This document shows, piece after piece, positions 22,457 to 29,799 of a DNA stretch of 40,188 nucleotides. The stretch spans positions 1 through 40,188 of the forward strand of contig JAPSKJ010000002.1 of assembly GCA_031177735.1 (NCBI GenBank), given 5' to 3'. The notes below the pieces were generated by a model. That model saw nothing but the letters and a program-made list of their open reading frames with translations, made no database searches and had not been told where the DNA came from. The stretch's first letter is position 1. Each line of letters opens with the position of its first letter. Both the position numbers and the translations under genes were made by a program. Origin of the DNA: Nocardioides sp. (lineage in GTDB: Bacteria > Actinomycetota > Actinomycetes > Propionibacteriales > Nocardioidaceae).

Positions 22457-23958
22457 GTCACCACCCTTCGACCGCGACCCGTGCGGGTCGGCTTCCTGAC
22501 GTTCTGGGACTGAGCGCGAGCGCCGATCAGCGCAAGCGTCGCGGCCTGGATCGGGGTGATGTCGGAGTCAGCGAGCTTGCGCGACCACACCCACATGCCC
22601 GTGTCGCCCAGAGCCCGCTTGCCAGCCGCGAGAGCCGCCGCGGTGAACTGAGGCTGCCCGATGTGGTGCAGCCAGCCCGTCACGATGCCGTCGAGGACGT
22701 TCGCGCAGCCGGCGCCGAGTTCCGCGACCTTGACCGGCGTCGCCTGGATGTTCGAGCCCTTGAAGAAGTAGCGGTCGTTGCGCTTCTCGAGCAGCGCGGC
22801 GACGGGGCCGGCGACGTCGACCACGACACTGCGAATCTTCGGGTTGTTCGCGGTGAGGTACTGCAGGTGCGGCACCAGCCACGCCGTCCCGCGGCCCCGC
22901 GTGTGCTGGTCGTCGTCGAGCTCGAAGTGCCAGCCCTCGTCCGCTCGCTGCCCAGCGATGGCGACCGACGCCCACGCGAGATCCGGGCCGACCTCGACGC
23001 CGAGAGCGATCCGGTCGACCGCGACCGACTCGGTGTCCTCGCAGTCCTGCCACGAAGGGGCCGGGAGGACGCCGGCGCCCAGCTTCGGATTCCAGATGCC
23101 GAGGGCTTCACGCCGCCACGAGTCGTCGTCGGGGATGTTCTCCCGCATCCGCAGCATCGACTCGACCGGAGTGCGCCGCGGGAACGACGGATTGGCTCGA
23201 GCCCACTGCTCACGGTCGTCGATGTCGGCGTCTGGATCGGCGGCCATCTCGACGTAGAACATGTCGCCCGCTTCGCCAGACAGAGCCCGCTCGCGCTTCG
23301 ACGCGAACGCCTCGCCGTTGTCCACCGGGCGCGGCGGGGTGCCGATGAAGAAGATGAGACCACCGTGCGGGTTCCGCGCCTGGTTCGTCGCAGGAACCAT
23401 GTCCTCGAGCGCCTTGATGTCGAGGATCTGCGCCTCATCGAACACGAGGATGTCGACCGCATCCATGCCGCGGCCGAACCCGTGCTCACGGGCGCCGAAC
23501 ATGATGATCGAGCTGTTGGCGAACCGGATCTCTTGCTCGCCGTTCGCGGTCCGGACCCCGCCGCCCGGTGGCATGAACGGCCGGACCTGCTTGCGCTTGA
23601 CCATGCCCTGCATCGAGCGGAACGTGTTCGTCGTCGTGCGACCGTGGTGCGACGTCCAGACAACACGCAGGCCGGGCAGCTCGATCGCAAGAGCGATGAG
23701 CAGGTTCCCGACCGTGTAGGTCTTGCCCACCTGGCGCGGGATGCTCCACACGACGCCGCCGACCGTCGCAGCGAACTTGCCGTCCTCTCGGCAGCCGAGC
23801 GCCACCGTCGCCGCGCCGTCCTGCCACGTGTCGAACTGGACCGACATCGCTGCCAGTCGCGGCCTGACCCGGTGATAGACCGACGTCGTGATCCCCTCAG
23901 GGATGACGAGATGCCGGGCGACCTCAGATAGCCGAGGAGTCGAAGCGGTCGTCGACAT
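22450..23958 (-). CDS. Terminase large subunit
   Basis: 502 aa from ATG 23958. ATPase domain: Walker A-like IPRQVGKT (73-80), VWTSHHGRTTTNTFRSMQGM, and Walker B VDILVFDEAQ with Asp174/Glu175. Nuclease domain: GVEVGPDLAWASVAIAG, VVVDVAGPVAAL and SDITPIQAATLAL hold the acidic residues expected of the RNase-H-like fold. It packages DNA into the procapsid through the portal. The ATG overlaps the small subunit gene by 35 bases; a GTG six bases upstream (23964) is an alternative. The HNH gene next door suggests an HK97-like, cos-type packaging machine. Confidence 0.94.
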   Translation of the reverse strand: MSTTASTPRLSEVARHLVIPEGITTSVYHRVRPRLAAMSVQFDTWQDGAATVALGCREDGKFAATVGGVVWSIPRQVGKTYTVGNLLIALAIELPGLRVVWTSHHGRTTTNTFRSMQGMVKRKQVRPFMPPGGGVRTANGEQEIRFANSSIIMFGAREHGFGRGMDAVDILVFDEAQILDIKALEDMVPATNQARNPHGGLIFFIGTPPRPVDNGEAFASKRERALSGEAGDMFYVEMAADPDADIDDREQWARANPSFPRRTPVESMLRMRENIPDDDSWRREALGIWNPKLGAGVLPAPSWQDCEDTESVAVDRIALGVEVGPDLAWASVAIAGQRADEGWHFELDDDQHTRGRGTAWLVPHLQYLTANNPKIRSVVVDVAGPVAALLEKRNDRYFFKGSNIQATPVKVAELGAGCANVLDGIVTGWLHHIGQPQFTAAALAAGKRALGDTGMWVWSRKLADSDITPIQAATLALIGARAQSQNVRKPTRTGRGRRVVTW

Positions 23959-24217
23959 CGGCACCAGGCTTGTGGTCCGCCTGCTTGGCGTCCTGGTCGG
24001 CCAGACGGATCAGGCGGTCGAGCTCGCGCAACTCCTTATACGCCGAAGCGATGGCGTTGGACGACACCTCGCCGGCGTCGAGCTTCTTCGCCAACGCCTT
24101 GCGCATCGCCGCGAGGAGGTCGCGGTTCGAGCCCTCGAGCGCCTCGGTGATGTTCTTCGGCTCTCGCTTGGCGCGTGCGCCCGGAGGTACCGCGGCGAGG
24201 TGGCCCTTAGCAGCCAT
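23924..24217 (-). CDS. Terminase small subunit (putative)
   Basis: 97 aa: a basic start (MAAKGHLAAVPPGARAKREP), then helices NRDLLAAMRKALAKKLDAGE and AIASAYKELRELDRLIRLAD, then an acidic tail. The short helical, DNA-binding style and its place directly before the large subunit support the call; primary sequence of small terminases is poorly conserved. AGGAGGTGAT seven bases upstream of the ATG is one of the best ribosome binding sites in the window. Confidence 0.82.
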   Translation of the reverse strand: MAAKGHLAAVPPGARAKREPKNITEALEGSNRDLLAAMRKALAKKLDAGEVSSNAIASAYKELRELDRLIRLADQDAKQADHKPGADVDDRFDSSAI

Positions 24218-24317
24218 CGCGATCACCTCCTGGGGTTTTTGGGTTCGCGGGGAGAGACGCTGACCTAGTCCCGCAGTCCTCTGGCAGGGCGGGGGGAGGG
24301 GGTGGACCCCCTGGTGG
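24218..24317. other. Intergenic HNH-terminase region, candidate cos site
   Basis: 100 bases without a gene between the HNH nuclease and the small terminase. It holds a G-rich tract (24288-24302) and an inverted repeat AGGGGGT-gg-ACCCCCT (24297-24312), and GGGTTCGCGGGGAGAG at 24241-24256. In HK97-like phages cos usually lies in this position. The cut site cannot be placed from sequence alone, and the inverted repeat may instead end HNH transcription. Confidence 0.4.
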
Positions 24318-24599
24318 TCAGGGTCGCTGCAGGGTGATCGAGCGGCGGATGATGGGCGCCCATGCCCGGTCGCCCTTCTCGAGGTTGCAGCGGTGGTTGC
24401 AGGTGGGGCAGGGTTGGTGGTGTGCCGGCATGAGGTTGTCGGGGTCGTCGTCGCTGCCGCCGCGTGCGAGTGCGGTGACGTGGTCGACTGCATCGGCGCC
24501 GGGGTGTCCGCAGATGTGGCACACGTCGGACTTGGCGAGGATCATCCGGTTGCGCTTCTGCCGAGCGCCACCCGACATGCGCTTGTGGTACTGGCTCAC
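24318..24599 (-). CDS. HNH endonuclease
   Basis: 93 aa. CHIC (27-30) and a second set CPTC...RC (64-71) form the zinc-stabilised beta-beta-alpha metal fold; VDHVTALARGG contains the Asp39-His40 pair, followed by DNLMPAHHQPC with Asn55 and a final His. This matches HNH enzymes next to terminases in cos phages, where they assist specific cutting at cos. The GTG start overlaps the previous stop (GTGA). The neighbour is the small terminase. Confidence 0.93.
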   Translation of the reverse strand: MSQYHKRMSGGARQKRNRMILAKSDVCHICGHPGADAVDHVTALARGGSDDDPDNLMPAHHQPCPTCNHRCNLEKGDRAWAPIIRRSITLQRP

Positions 24600-24757
24600 T
24601 CGTCCTCCGCCATCATCGCAGCCACCGCGTCGGCCAGCGCCTTGACTGCCGTGACCCTGGCCTGGTCGAGCGCGTCGGGGTAGTCGTTGTCCACCTCGAC
24701 CTCGACGCTGGTCACTGACCCGTCGGACCACTGGTGGTGCAGCGCGACACTGGTCAC
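24596..24757 (-). CDS. Small protein, 53 aa
   Basis: MTSVALHHQWSDGSVTSVEV followed by EVDNDYPDALDQARVTAVKA and an Ala-rich acidic end. A beta-hairpin-like start and one helix are expected. It is linked by GTGA overlaps to both neighbours, which is the main support. The composition resembles small proteins of unknown function near terminase genes in actinophages. No function assigned. Confidence 0.75.
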   Translation of the reverse strand: MTSVALHHQWSDGSVTSVEVEVDNDYPDALDQARVTAVKALADAVAAMMAEDE

Positions 24758-24942
24758 GCCGGCGCCTTCATCCAGTCCTCGAGCAGCGCGTCGATCCGTC
24801 GATGCCAGCGTGTCCACTCGGTCGGCTCGTCGTCGCTGAACTTCTCGACGATGTGCTGTGCTCGCTTGGCTGAGCGGTTGAGGTTGTCGATCGCCTCGGC
24901 CAGCTCGTGCCGCGTGGTGTCGTCGGTGACTCGGATGGTCAT
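24754..24942 (-). CDS. Small helical protein, 62 aa
   Basis: MTIRVTDDTTRHELAEAIDN, then LNRSAKRAQHIVEKFSDDEP and WTRWHRRIDALLEDWMKAPA. Predicted mostly helical and charged. It is the first gene after the terminator at 25070-25104 and so may head the late operon. The leader 24943-25069 shows no convincing -35/-10 pair. Unknown function. Confidence 0.75.
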   Translation of the reverse strand: MTIRVTDDTTRHELAEAIDNLNRSAKRAQHIVEKFSDDEPTEWTRWHRRIDALLEDWMKAPA

Positions 24943-25069
24943 GGTCGCCCCCGTATCCGCCGGCCGGGTCTCCCTCCCGAACTGGCGCGCGCTGATCCCC
25001 GGTCGACGGCGGGGGTTCGCAGCCTCTCGTACCTGTCGGCCTGGCTGCCCGGCGTGTGACCCGAGAACG

Positions 25070-25104
25070 ACTCAGCCCCGGCCGATGGTGGCTCGGGGCT
25101 GAGT
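25070..25104. terminator. Terminator separating early and late operons
   Basis: A perfect 11-bp inverted repeat, ACTCAGCCCCG (25070-25080) with CGGGGCTGAGT (25094-25104). It lies in the 214-base gap 24943-25156, the largest gap in the minus-strand gene array, 53 bases after the stop of the gene ending at 25157. No other feature is seen in the gap. It likely ends early transcripts and leaves room for a late promoter nearer 24950-25050. Confidence 0.85.
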
Positions 25105-25156
25105 TTGGGGATGCGGTCGCCCGCCTCCGGTATGCCTAAGGGTACAGCATGACGAC

Positions 25157-26020
25157 CTACACCGCGGGTCTCTGCCGTGTCGGCGTGGTCAGGTGCAGGC
25201 GCCAGATGCTCGGCCACCACACCCAGACCTCGTGCGTCACGGGGTCGCAGTACGCCTCGACCTCGCACTCTGCCAGCCATCGCCGGATGGTCCGCTCGCC
25301 GCGCCCTTGTGCCTTGAGTGTGCCGATGGCGTCGGACTGTCGGACCCACGTCTCGGCGCCTTTGCTGCGCAGCATCCGGGCGTGGGCGTTGCTGACCCCC
25401 TCAGCGTCGAAGCGGTGCTTGCACTTGGGGCAGCGCCACCAGTCGTCGGACCCGTCGGCGGCGTACCCGTACTTGCGAATGAGGCGCGGCGGGTTGTCTT
25501 CGCATTCGACGCGGTCGCACACGACGCGGGTGCGCTCGGCTCGGTTGCCGGCGTAGAGCACGTTCTCGATCCGCACTCGAGCTCGCCGGATGTCGGCGGC
25601 GAAGTCGTCCCAGTGCGGCTCGTTCTCCCACGCCCAGTCGAGTTGGTAGCGGATGAAGTTCGCTTCGGTTGCGACGGTGCGCTTGGCGTTGTCGTATTCG
25701 GCGCCGTGGTGCGCCCGCCACTGTTCGGACCAGAACGCGAGGGTCTGGAGCGGCGGCTCCCAGGTGTCGTCTTCGTCGTCGGCGTGGCTGACGTCGCGGC
25801 CGTGGTTGACTCGCGCGTCGTACTGGTGCTGCCACGCCTCGATGTTGGCGACGTCGGCGAGGGCGACCATCGCGAGGCCGCCGGGCATCACGGTCCCGTC
25901 GAGTCGAGCTGATGCCTTGTGCTCGGCCTGCTCGTCGAGGTGGTCGCACATGCTGACGATCTCGGTCAGGTCGCGGGCGACCTTGACGGTTGGGTGTACG
26001 TCGATCCGCTGCTCGGTCAT
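25157..26020 (-). CDS. Zinc-finger protein with HTH-like C-terminus
   Basis: 287 aa starting MTEQRIDVHPTVKVARDLTE. Residues about 1-170 are helical with many Trp/His residues. At about 190-235 a zinc ribbon is visible: VVCDRVECEDNPPRL...WWRCPKCKHRFD. The C-terminal part (about 236-270) has GAETWVRQSDAIGTLKAQGR and RTIRRWLAECEVEAYC, which looks like a helix-turn-helix with a wing. As the last early gene before the early/late terminator it is a candidate regulator of late genes, but only from position. Similar proteins are common in actinophages and are unnamed. The ATG overlaps the upstream stop (ATGA). Confidence 0.8.
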   Translation of the reverse strand: MTEQRIDVHPTVKVARDLTEIVSMCDHLDEQAEHKASARLDGTVMPGGLAMVALADVANIEAWQHQYDARVNHGRDVSHADDEDDTWEPPLQTLAFWSEQWRAHHGAEYDNAKRTVATEANFIRYQLDWAWENEPHWDDFAADIRRARVRIENVLYAGNRAERTRVVCDRVECEDNPPRLIRKYGYAADGSDDWWRCPKCKHRFDAEGVSNAHARMLRSKGAETWVRQSDAIGTLKAQGRGERTIRRWLAECEVEAYCDPVTHEVWVWWPSIWRLHLTTPTRQRPAV

Positions 26021-26376
26021 GCGTCCCCCTCGACCGGGCAACTGCATCCGTAGCAGCGCCCCTCGTTGTAGTCCTTGTGTCCCGAGTGGTCGTCGACCTT
26101 GCACTTCCAGCAGGTTCCGTCCGGCGCGATCTCGCCGTGCTTGCGTCGTTGTTCGGCGACCTGCTCGGCGGTGGTGGCGAGCATCTGTCGCAGGCGGGTC
26201 CGCTCGCCGTCGATGAGGTCGGCGCAGACGAACAGCTCGACGGCGATCTGCCGCAGCAGGGCGGGCACGTCTCCGCCGATGTGCAGCGTCGTCACGTCGT
26301 CGAGTCGGAGGGTCACTCCGAGGTCGCCTGCCTCGATCGGCGGGACCGTGTCGAGGTACACGCTGACGCTCGTCAC
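26017..26376 (-). CDS. Protein with C-terminal zinc cluster, 119 aa
   Basis: The first half is beta/alpha (VTLRLDDVTTLHIGGDVPAL, then LLRQIAVELFVCADLIDGER). The C-terminal part has CWKCKVDDHSGHKDYNEGRC followed by YGCSCP, an arrangement able to bind one or two zinc ions. GTG start, coupled to both neighbours through GTGA and ATGA overlaps. Unknown function; part of the early block rich in Cys-containing small proteins. Confidence 0.78.
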   Translation of the reverse strand: MTSVSVYLDTVPPIEAGDLGVTLRLDDVTTLHIGGDVPALLRQIAVELFVCADLIDGERTRLRQMLATTAEQVAEQRRKHGEIAPDGTCWKCKVDDHSGHKDYNEGRCYGCSCPVEGDA

Positions 26377-26510
26377 CAGTCCTCGTTCCCTTCCGTGTGC
26401 CGGTCACTGACTTCGCTGCCGGCGTTGGATGCGTACACGTGCGTCTCGTGCGGGTCGTTGCGGACGCATTGGAGGCCGTCGGGCGCGTTCCAGAGTCGGT
26501 GGTCACACAT
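26373..26510 (-). CDS. Small Cys-containing protein, 45 aa
   Basis: MCDHRLWNAPDGLQCVRNDP, then HETHVYASNAGSEVSDRHTE. It carries two Cys and several His that could form a mini zinc site, similar in style to the 41-aa protein at 27251. It overlaps the previous gene by eight bases and the next by four. Unknown function. Confidence 0.72.
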   Translation of the reverse strand: MCDHRLWNAPDGLQCVRNDPHETHVYASNAGSEVSDRHTEGNEDW

Positions 26511-26832
26511 TGCGGGCCTCCTCGCGGTTGGCACGCTCGCGGAGGAACGATGCCCACAGCTCGTCGGTCGGGGTCGACGACGGGCCGGCGTCCGCCGCTT
26601 CCCGCAGCGCCGCCGCCCTCTCGGCCGCAATGACCGGCGCCAGGGCAGCGGCGACGTAGTCGCGGAGCCAGTCAGAGGTCAGGATCGCGTCGGCCTGCCT
26701 CAGCGCCTCCTGCTTCGGGCCGCCGTACTGGTGCTCCCAGGCGACCCCATTCCAGTCCCATTCGTCGCTTGCCTCGTAGATCAGCCGAGCCAGCCCCTCG
26801 GTCAGCCTCGTCGGGTCGTTGTCGGTGGTCAT
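26503..26832 (-). CDS. Early protein of unknown function, 109 aa
   Basis: Residues 1-45 hold LTEGLARLIYEASDEWDWNG and EHQYGG, then a helical part with ALRQADAILTSDWLRDYVAA, APVIAAERAAALREAADAGP and a Glu/Arg-rich end. The combination of a short N-terminal module with an Ala-rich helix of the form ALREAAD is seen in many actinophage early proteins. ATG at 26832, ATGA overlap with the helicase-loader-like gene. No function assigned. Confidence 0.78.
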   Translation of the reverse strand: MTTDNDPTRLTEGLARLIYEASDEWDWNGVAWEHQYGGPKQEALRQADAILTSDWLRDYVAAALAPVIAAERAAALREAADAGPSSTPTDELWASFLRERANREEARNV

Positions 26833-27254
26833 GGCTGCTCCTCGAGGTCGGGGTGGGTGGTCGCGGGACTCGGCAGGAGCTCGCGGAAGTTGGCCTGCTC
26901 GCCGGTCACGAGCTCGTATGCGGCCTCGGAGTCGATGACCTCGCCGTCACCGACCCGGCGGCGGGCCTCGAGCAGCCAGCGCCGCTCTTGCCCGTCGTCG
27001 AGTCCGGGCGGCGGGGTGAGCGGCGGGTGCTCGTCGATGCGCTTGGCCCGCAGCTTCCTGACGGCGGTACGGATCGCGGCCGGCATGAGCCACTCGGTGC
27101 TGCTGCGGTAGTGCTGGATCAGCGCGACCCGGCAGTCGTCGAAGCGCAGGTCGTCGAGCGCGGCTGCCCATGCCTTCGCGGCGTCGGGGTCGGGGCGGCG
27201 GTTGTCGTAGGCGGCTGCCATCGAGAGCAGCACCTGGGCCTCGGCGGGGCTCAC
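26829..27254 (-). CDS. Helicase-loader-like replication protein (putative)
   Basis: 141 aa, GTG start. VLLSMAAAYDNRRPDPDAAK, AWAAALDDLRFDDCRVALIQ and STEWLMPAAIRTAVRKLRAK match the general pattern of G39P-type loader proteins (a helical domain that evaluates A/Y-DNRRPD.. then ..PAEIR). The C-terminal half is Pro-rich then charged (DDGQERRWLLEARRRVGDGE), able to contact helicase. It follows the DnaD/O-like initiator by two small genes. No helicase gene of its own is seen, so the phage would use the host helicase. The function is inferred from pattern and context and is not certain. Confidence 0.65.
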   Translation of the reverse strand: MSPAEAQVLLSMAAAYDNRRPDPDAAKAWAAALDDLRFDDCRVALIQHYRSSTEWLMPAAIRTAVRKLRAKRIDEHPPLTPPPGLDDGQERRWLLEARRRVGDGEVIDSEAAYELVTGEQANFRELLPSPATTHPDLEEQP

Positions 27255-27376
27255 CACTCCCACCCTTCGAGCTGGTCCCAGTGCATCCCGTCGTGTCCGG
27301 GGGGCAGGCAGCAGACGGCTTCGGGGCCGTGGTCGCTGATCGGGGTGACGGCGTGGCACTCGTCGGCGGTGGTCAT
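27251..27376 (-). CDS. Small Cys/His protein, 41 aa
   Basis: MTTADECHAVTPISDHGPEA, then VCCLPPGHDGMHWDQLEGWE. Motif C...CC.PPGH..MH is typical of tiny zinc-binding-like actinophage proteins. Both ends overlap neighbours by four bases (ATGA-like and GTGA). Function unknown. Confidence 0.78.
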   Translation of the reverse strand: MTTADECHAVTPISDHGPEAVCCLPPGHDGMHWDQLEGWEW

Positions 27377-27570
27377 GCCGCCCCCTCGTGCGGCACACCC
27401 GTGAACGTGCATGGCTCGGGAAGGTCTTGGATGAGCGCCCTCCCGCAGTCAAGGCATCTCGCTCGACGCGCGGGGGCTCCAGTGAGCGCGTCCAGATACG
27501 TCATCGCTTGGTTGATCTCGTCGCCATGAATACAGCGGACGCGATCGTGTGGGCACCTGCGCAACCTCAT
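27373..27570 (-). CDS. Small zinc-ribbon-like protein, 65 aa
   Basis: MRLRRCPHDRVRCIHGDEIN, TYLDALTGAPARRARCLDCG and RALIQDLPEPCTFTG. Cys residues near 6 and 13 plus a CLDC pair suggest a zinc ribbon. ATGA overlap with the initiator-like gene upstream and with the 41-aa gene downstream. Unknown function. Confidence 0.78.
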   Translation of the reverse strand: MRLRRCPHDRVRCIHGDEINQAMTYLDALTGAPARRARCLDCGRALIQDLPEPCTFTGVPHEGAA

Positions 27571-28406
27571 CGGTCGCCTCCGATCTGCGGGAACGGGATG
27601 GTCTGGCCCTGCTCCTCGTCGTGCAGCTGCTTGGCGAGGCGGAGGTGCTGCTGGACGCGGGACTCGGGCGCTGGTCTGGCTGGTCGCTCGTCGCGCCAGT
27701 GCTCGCCGTTCAGCCACGTCGCCGGGTGCTTGGTGAACTGCGGGTGCTTGCCCTCGCTCATCTGCCAGGTGATGTAGGCGGCTGCGGAGGCGATGAGCAG
27801 GTCGGGAGTGACGCCGGGCTTCTTGAGCGCGGATCGGTAGGCGCTCTCTGCCTTCTTGCGGCCGACCTTGTGTGAGTAGGTGTCCCAGAACTCGTCGAAT
27901 CGTTCGGGGGGCTCCGTCTTCGAGCCCTTTGGGCGAGAGTTCCTTTTCATCTCACCTTCACCATCACCTTCACCATCACCTTCACCATCAACGTGTGGCC
28001 CCATCGAGCCCACACCGTGACCACGTCGTGCACTCGTCGTGGACTCGTCGTGGCCCCCACGAGTTCCACGCTGAGAATCTGCCGGTGGTCGCTCGCAGCC
28101 GACCTTGTCGCAGGTCTGGAAGTACCGCTTGTCCGGCTTCTGGTGCTTGGTGAAGTTCGGGATGATGATCCACCCGTCGACACGCATGATCCGACCGTTC
28201 GCGGCCAGCTCGCGGAGCAGTTCGGCGGCGCTCACGTCGTCGCCGGGGAAGATCCGCATCTTGATCTGCTTGGGCTTGTCCTGCAGGTGGCCGTTGTCGC
28301 AGGCGTAGCTCCACAGGCCGATGAACAGGAGTCGAGCGGGGATGGAGAGGTCGACGATCGCCTCGTCGGTCCAGTAGTCGGGCTTCACGCCGCGGATCTT
28401 GGGCAT
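27567..28406 (-). CDS. Replication initiator / DnaD-like replisome organizer
   Basis: 279 aa. N-terminal winged-helix domain (about 1-100): KIRGVKPDYWTDEAIVDLSI, PARLLFIGLWSYACDNGHLQ and WIIIPNFTKHQKPDKRYFQT, a well-known pattern of phage replication initiators. Middle (about 105-160): a low-complexity linker with DGEGDGEGDGEGE. C-terminal domain: FDEFWDTYSHKVGRKKAESA, then SEGKHPQFTKHPATWLNGEH, the usual helicase-loader-interacting region. Layout, with repeats inside the gene, is like lambda O. It binds the origin and recruits helicase loaders. ATG at 28406; two bases before the next gene. Confidence 0.88.
   Translation of the reverse strand: MPKIRGVKPDYWTDEAIVDLSIPARLLFIGLWSYACDNGHLQDKPKQIKMRIFPGDDVSAAELLRELAANGRIMRVDGWIIIPNFTKHQKPDKRYFQTCDKVGCERPPADSQRGTRGGHDESTTSARRGHGVGSMGPHVDGEGDGEGDGEGEMKRNSRPKGSKTEPPERFDEFWDTYSHKVGRKKAESAYRSALKKPGVTPDLLIASAAAYITWQMSEGKHPQFTKHPATWLNGEHWRDERPARPAPESRVQQHLRLAKQLHDEEQGQTIPFPQIGGDR
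27953..28064. other. Candidate replication origin: repeats inside the initiator gene
   Basis: Three perfect 12-bp copies of CACCTTCACCAT (27953-27988), then an inverted repeat GTGTGG...CCACAC (about 27993-28015), then two tandem copies of ACTCGTCGTGG (28032-28042, 28043-28053) with a related CCACGTCGTG before (28021-28030) and an inverted CCACGAGT after (28057-28064). This part of the initiator protein is low-complexity linker. Iterons within an O-type gene are established for lambdoid phages; the origin role here is inference. The repeats could simply reflect a Gly/Asp/Glu linker. Confidence 0.5.
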
Positions 28407-28407
28407 G

Positions 28408-29055
28408 TCAGGCGCCCACCTTCCCGCTGAACTGTCGCCACTTGTCCTCGCCGATCTCGCGCATGACGAGGCGGGAGTAGAGGTCGCTCATCCCGTTGCG
28501 CCGACACCACACCTCGAGCGCGTTCCGGTTGACCCCGAGCTCGTCACACGCGTCGCTGATCCGGCCGCGCTGTTCGTCGAGGTCGTGCAGGATCTCGGCC
28601 CGGGTGCGCTGCTGGTAGCCGACACCGCGGGGTTGCTCGGCGGGGTTGTCGATGTCGTCCCAAGCGAGCGGGGGTGCGTAGCCGTGTCGCCGCGCCCAGG
28701 TCCGGGCTCGCTTCGGCCCGATGCCGACGGGCACGGTCATCGAGAGCCGGTCGTAGACGTCGGCGATGCGGTCAGCGGTGGTCTTATACATCGTCGTGGC
28801 CCGCATGAGGTAGGTCAGTGCGCCGGCGTTGGTGTATCCGAGCTCGGCGGCGATCCGGTCGCGTCCCCAGCCGATCGCCTGGAGTGCTTGGATGCGGCGC
28901 TGGGAGCCGAGCGCGGGGACCTTGGGTGGCCGCAGTTGGCGTTCGATGTTGCGCCGGCGGTGAGCTTCCTTGCAGGCGTCACACGGGTGGCTGCCTGCGC
29001 GTCGGTGTGCCGTGTAGCCGCGTTCGGTCCCGTGCCTTGGGTCGTCAGCCTTCAC
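28408..29055 (-). CDS. HTH DNA-binding protein with N-terminal Cys/His motif
   Basis: 215 aa. The N-terminus has HGTERGYTAHRRAGSHPCDA and CKEAHRRRN, a motif common in actinophage and actinobacterial proteins. Two helix-turn-helix-like regions follow: QALQAIGWGRDRIAAELGYT (about 53-72) and ISDACDELGVNRNALEVWCR (about 168-187). A DNA-binding role in replication or control of early genes is likely. It lies between the initiator and WhiB genes. The GTG overlaps the WhiB stop (GTGA). Confidence 0.82.
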   Translation of the reverse strand: MKADDPRHGTERGYTAHRRAGSHPCDACKEAHRRRNIERQLRPPKVPALGSQRRIQALQAIGWGRDRIAAELGYTNAGALTYLMRATTMYKTTADRIADVYDRLSMTVPVGIGPKRARTWARRHGYAPPLAWDDIDNPAEQPRGVGYQQRTRAEILHDLDEQRGRISDACDELGVNRNALEVWCRRNGMSDLYSRLVMREIGEDKWRQFSGKVGA

Positions 29056-29327
29056 GCCGCCGCCCCCTTCATGCGCTGCCTTTCTGCCGGTGTCATCCCG
29101 CCCCAGATGCCGTGCGGTTCGTCGGTTCGGAGCGCGATCTCGAGGCACGCGGTCCGCACGGGGCATTCGGCGCAGATGGACTTGACGCGGGCGACGGCTT
29201 CTCGGTCTCCGGTGTCGACGAACCACGCTTCGGGGTCGCTGCGGTAGCAGACGGCGTCGGCGGTGCGGCGGAGGTCGTCTTCGTTGAGCGTGGGGAACGG
29301 GGTCATGCGTGGTGGCATCCGGGTCAC
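29052..29327 (-). CDS. WhiB-family Fe-S regulator
   Basis: 91 aa. The four iron-sulfur cysteines are present: Cys27, Cys52, Cys55 (CAEC) and Cys61, in DAVCYRSDPEAWFV...ICAECPVRTACLEIAL. They are followed by the GIWGG turn (73-77) and the ER end. WhiB-like proteins bind a 4Fe-4S cluster, associate with the sigma factor region 4 and regulate transcription; they occur only in actinobacteria and their phages. Start GTG 29327 is chosen for its GTGA overlap and GGAG eight bases upstream; ATG 29318 and 29306 are alternatives. It probably modulates host or phage transcription during early infection. Confidence 0.95.
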   Translation of the reverse strand: MTRMPPRMTPFPTLNEDDLRRTADAVCYRSDPEAWFVDTGDREAVARVKSICAECPVRTACLEIALRTDEPHGIWGGMTPAERQRMKGAAA

Positions 29328-29653
29328 AACGGCCACTCCTTCCACTTGCCAGCGGCCTCCCTCGTCACGACCCAGAGCCGCGTGGGGATGCCGGGGCCGC
29401 TGGTTGCGAGCAGCGGCAGGGCGTTGGTCTGTTCGGCGACGGCGACGAGTCGGTCGCGGTCGAGGGGGCTGAGGCGCTTGGACTTCGCGGTGCCGACCTG
29501 CACCCATGCGAGGCCGTAGAGCGGGTGGTACATGGCGAGGTCGGCGACACCCTTGGATCCGGCGGCGCGCATGATCTGGAACCAGCCCCGGTTGAACATC
29601 CACTTGGACACGCGGTGCTCTCGTGCGCGGCCGTTGCGGGCGTGATTGGTCAT
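29324..29653 (-). CDS. Holliday junction resolvase-like nuclease
   Basis: 109 aa. NHARNGRAREHRVSKWMFNR, then RAAGSKGVADLAMYHPLYGL and WVQVGTAKSKRLSPLDRDRL give the PD-(D/E)XK-type order: Glu12, Asp38 and a Gln52-Val-Gly strand where E-x-K is usual, plus nearby Lys57. The GSKGVADL core is typical of Hjc-like resolvases. Gln at the Glu position is seen in some VRR-NUC relatives, so activity is plausible but not assured. It may resolve branched DNA made by the YqaJ recombination system before packaging. ATGA overlap upstream. Confidence 0.78.
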   Translation of the reverse strand: MTNHARNGRAREHRVSKWMFNRGWFQIMRAAGSKGVADLAMYHPLYGLAWVQVGTAKSKRLSPLDRDRLVAVAEQTNALPLLATSGPGIPTRLWVVTREAAGKWKEWPL

Positions 29654-29799
29654 GCGGTCCCCGCAGTGCCGAGCCACTGCTCGCGCTCGATGAACGTGTC
29701 GGGGTCGTGGTCCGAAGCGGGGTCCATGTCTACGGCCGCACACTTGTCGCAGATCCAGAACTCCGCGGCGTACATACCGCACTCAACGCATTCGTTCAC
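29650..29799 (-). CDS. Small zinc-ribbon protein, 49 aa
   Basis: MNECVECGMYAAEFWICDKC has two CxxC pairs at residues 4/7 and 17/20 in classic ribbon spacing. The rest is acidic and helical (DHDPDTFIEREQWLG). GTG start overlapping the upstream stop (GTGA) and ATGA downstream. It may bind a protein or DNA partner. Function unknown. Confidence 0.8.
   Translation of the reverse strand: MNECVECGMYAAEFWICDKCAAVDMDPASDHDPDTFIEREQWLGTAGTA

Noticed and set aside
24939..25349. A 136-aa minus-strand gene across the early/late boundary
   Set aside because: It would run through the terminator hairpin and overlap the zinc-finger gene; composition is shadow-like.
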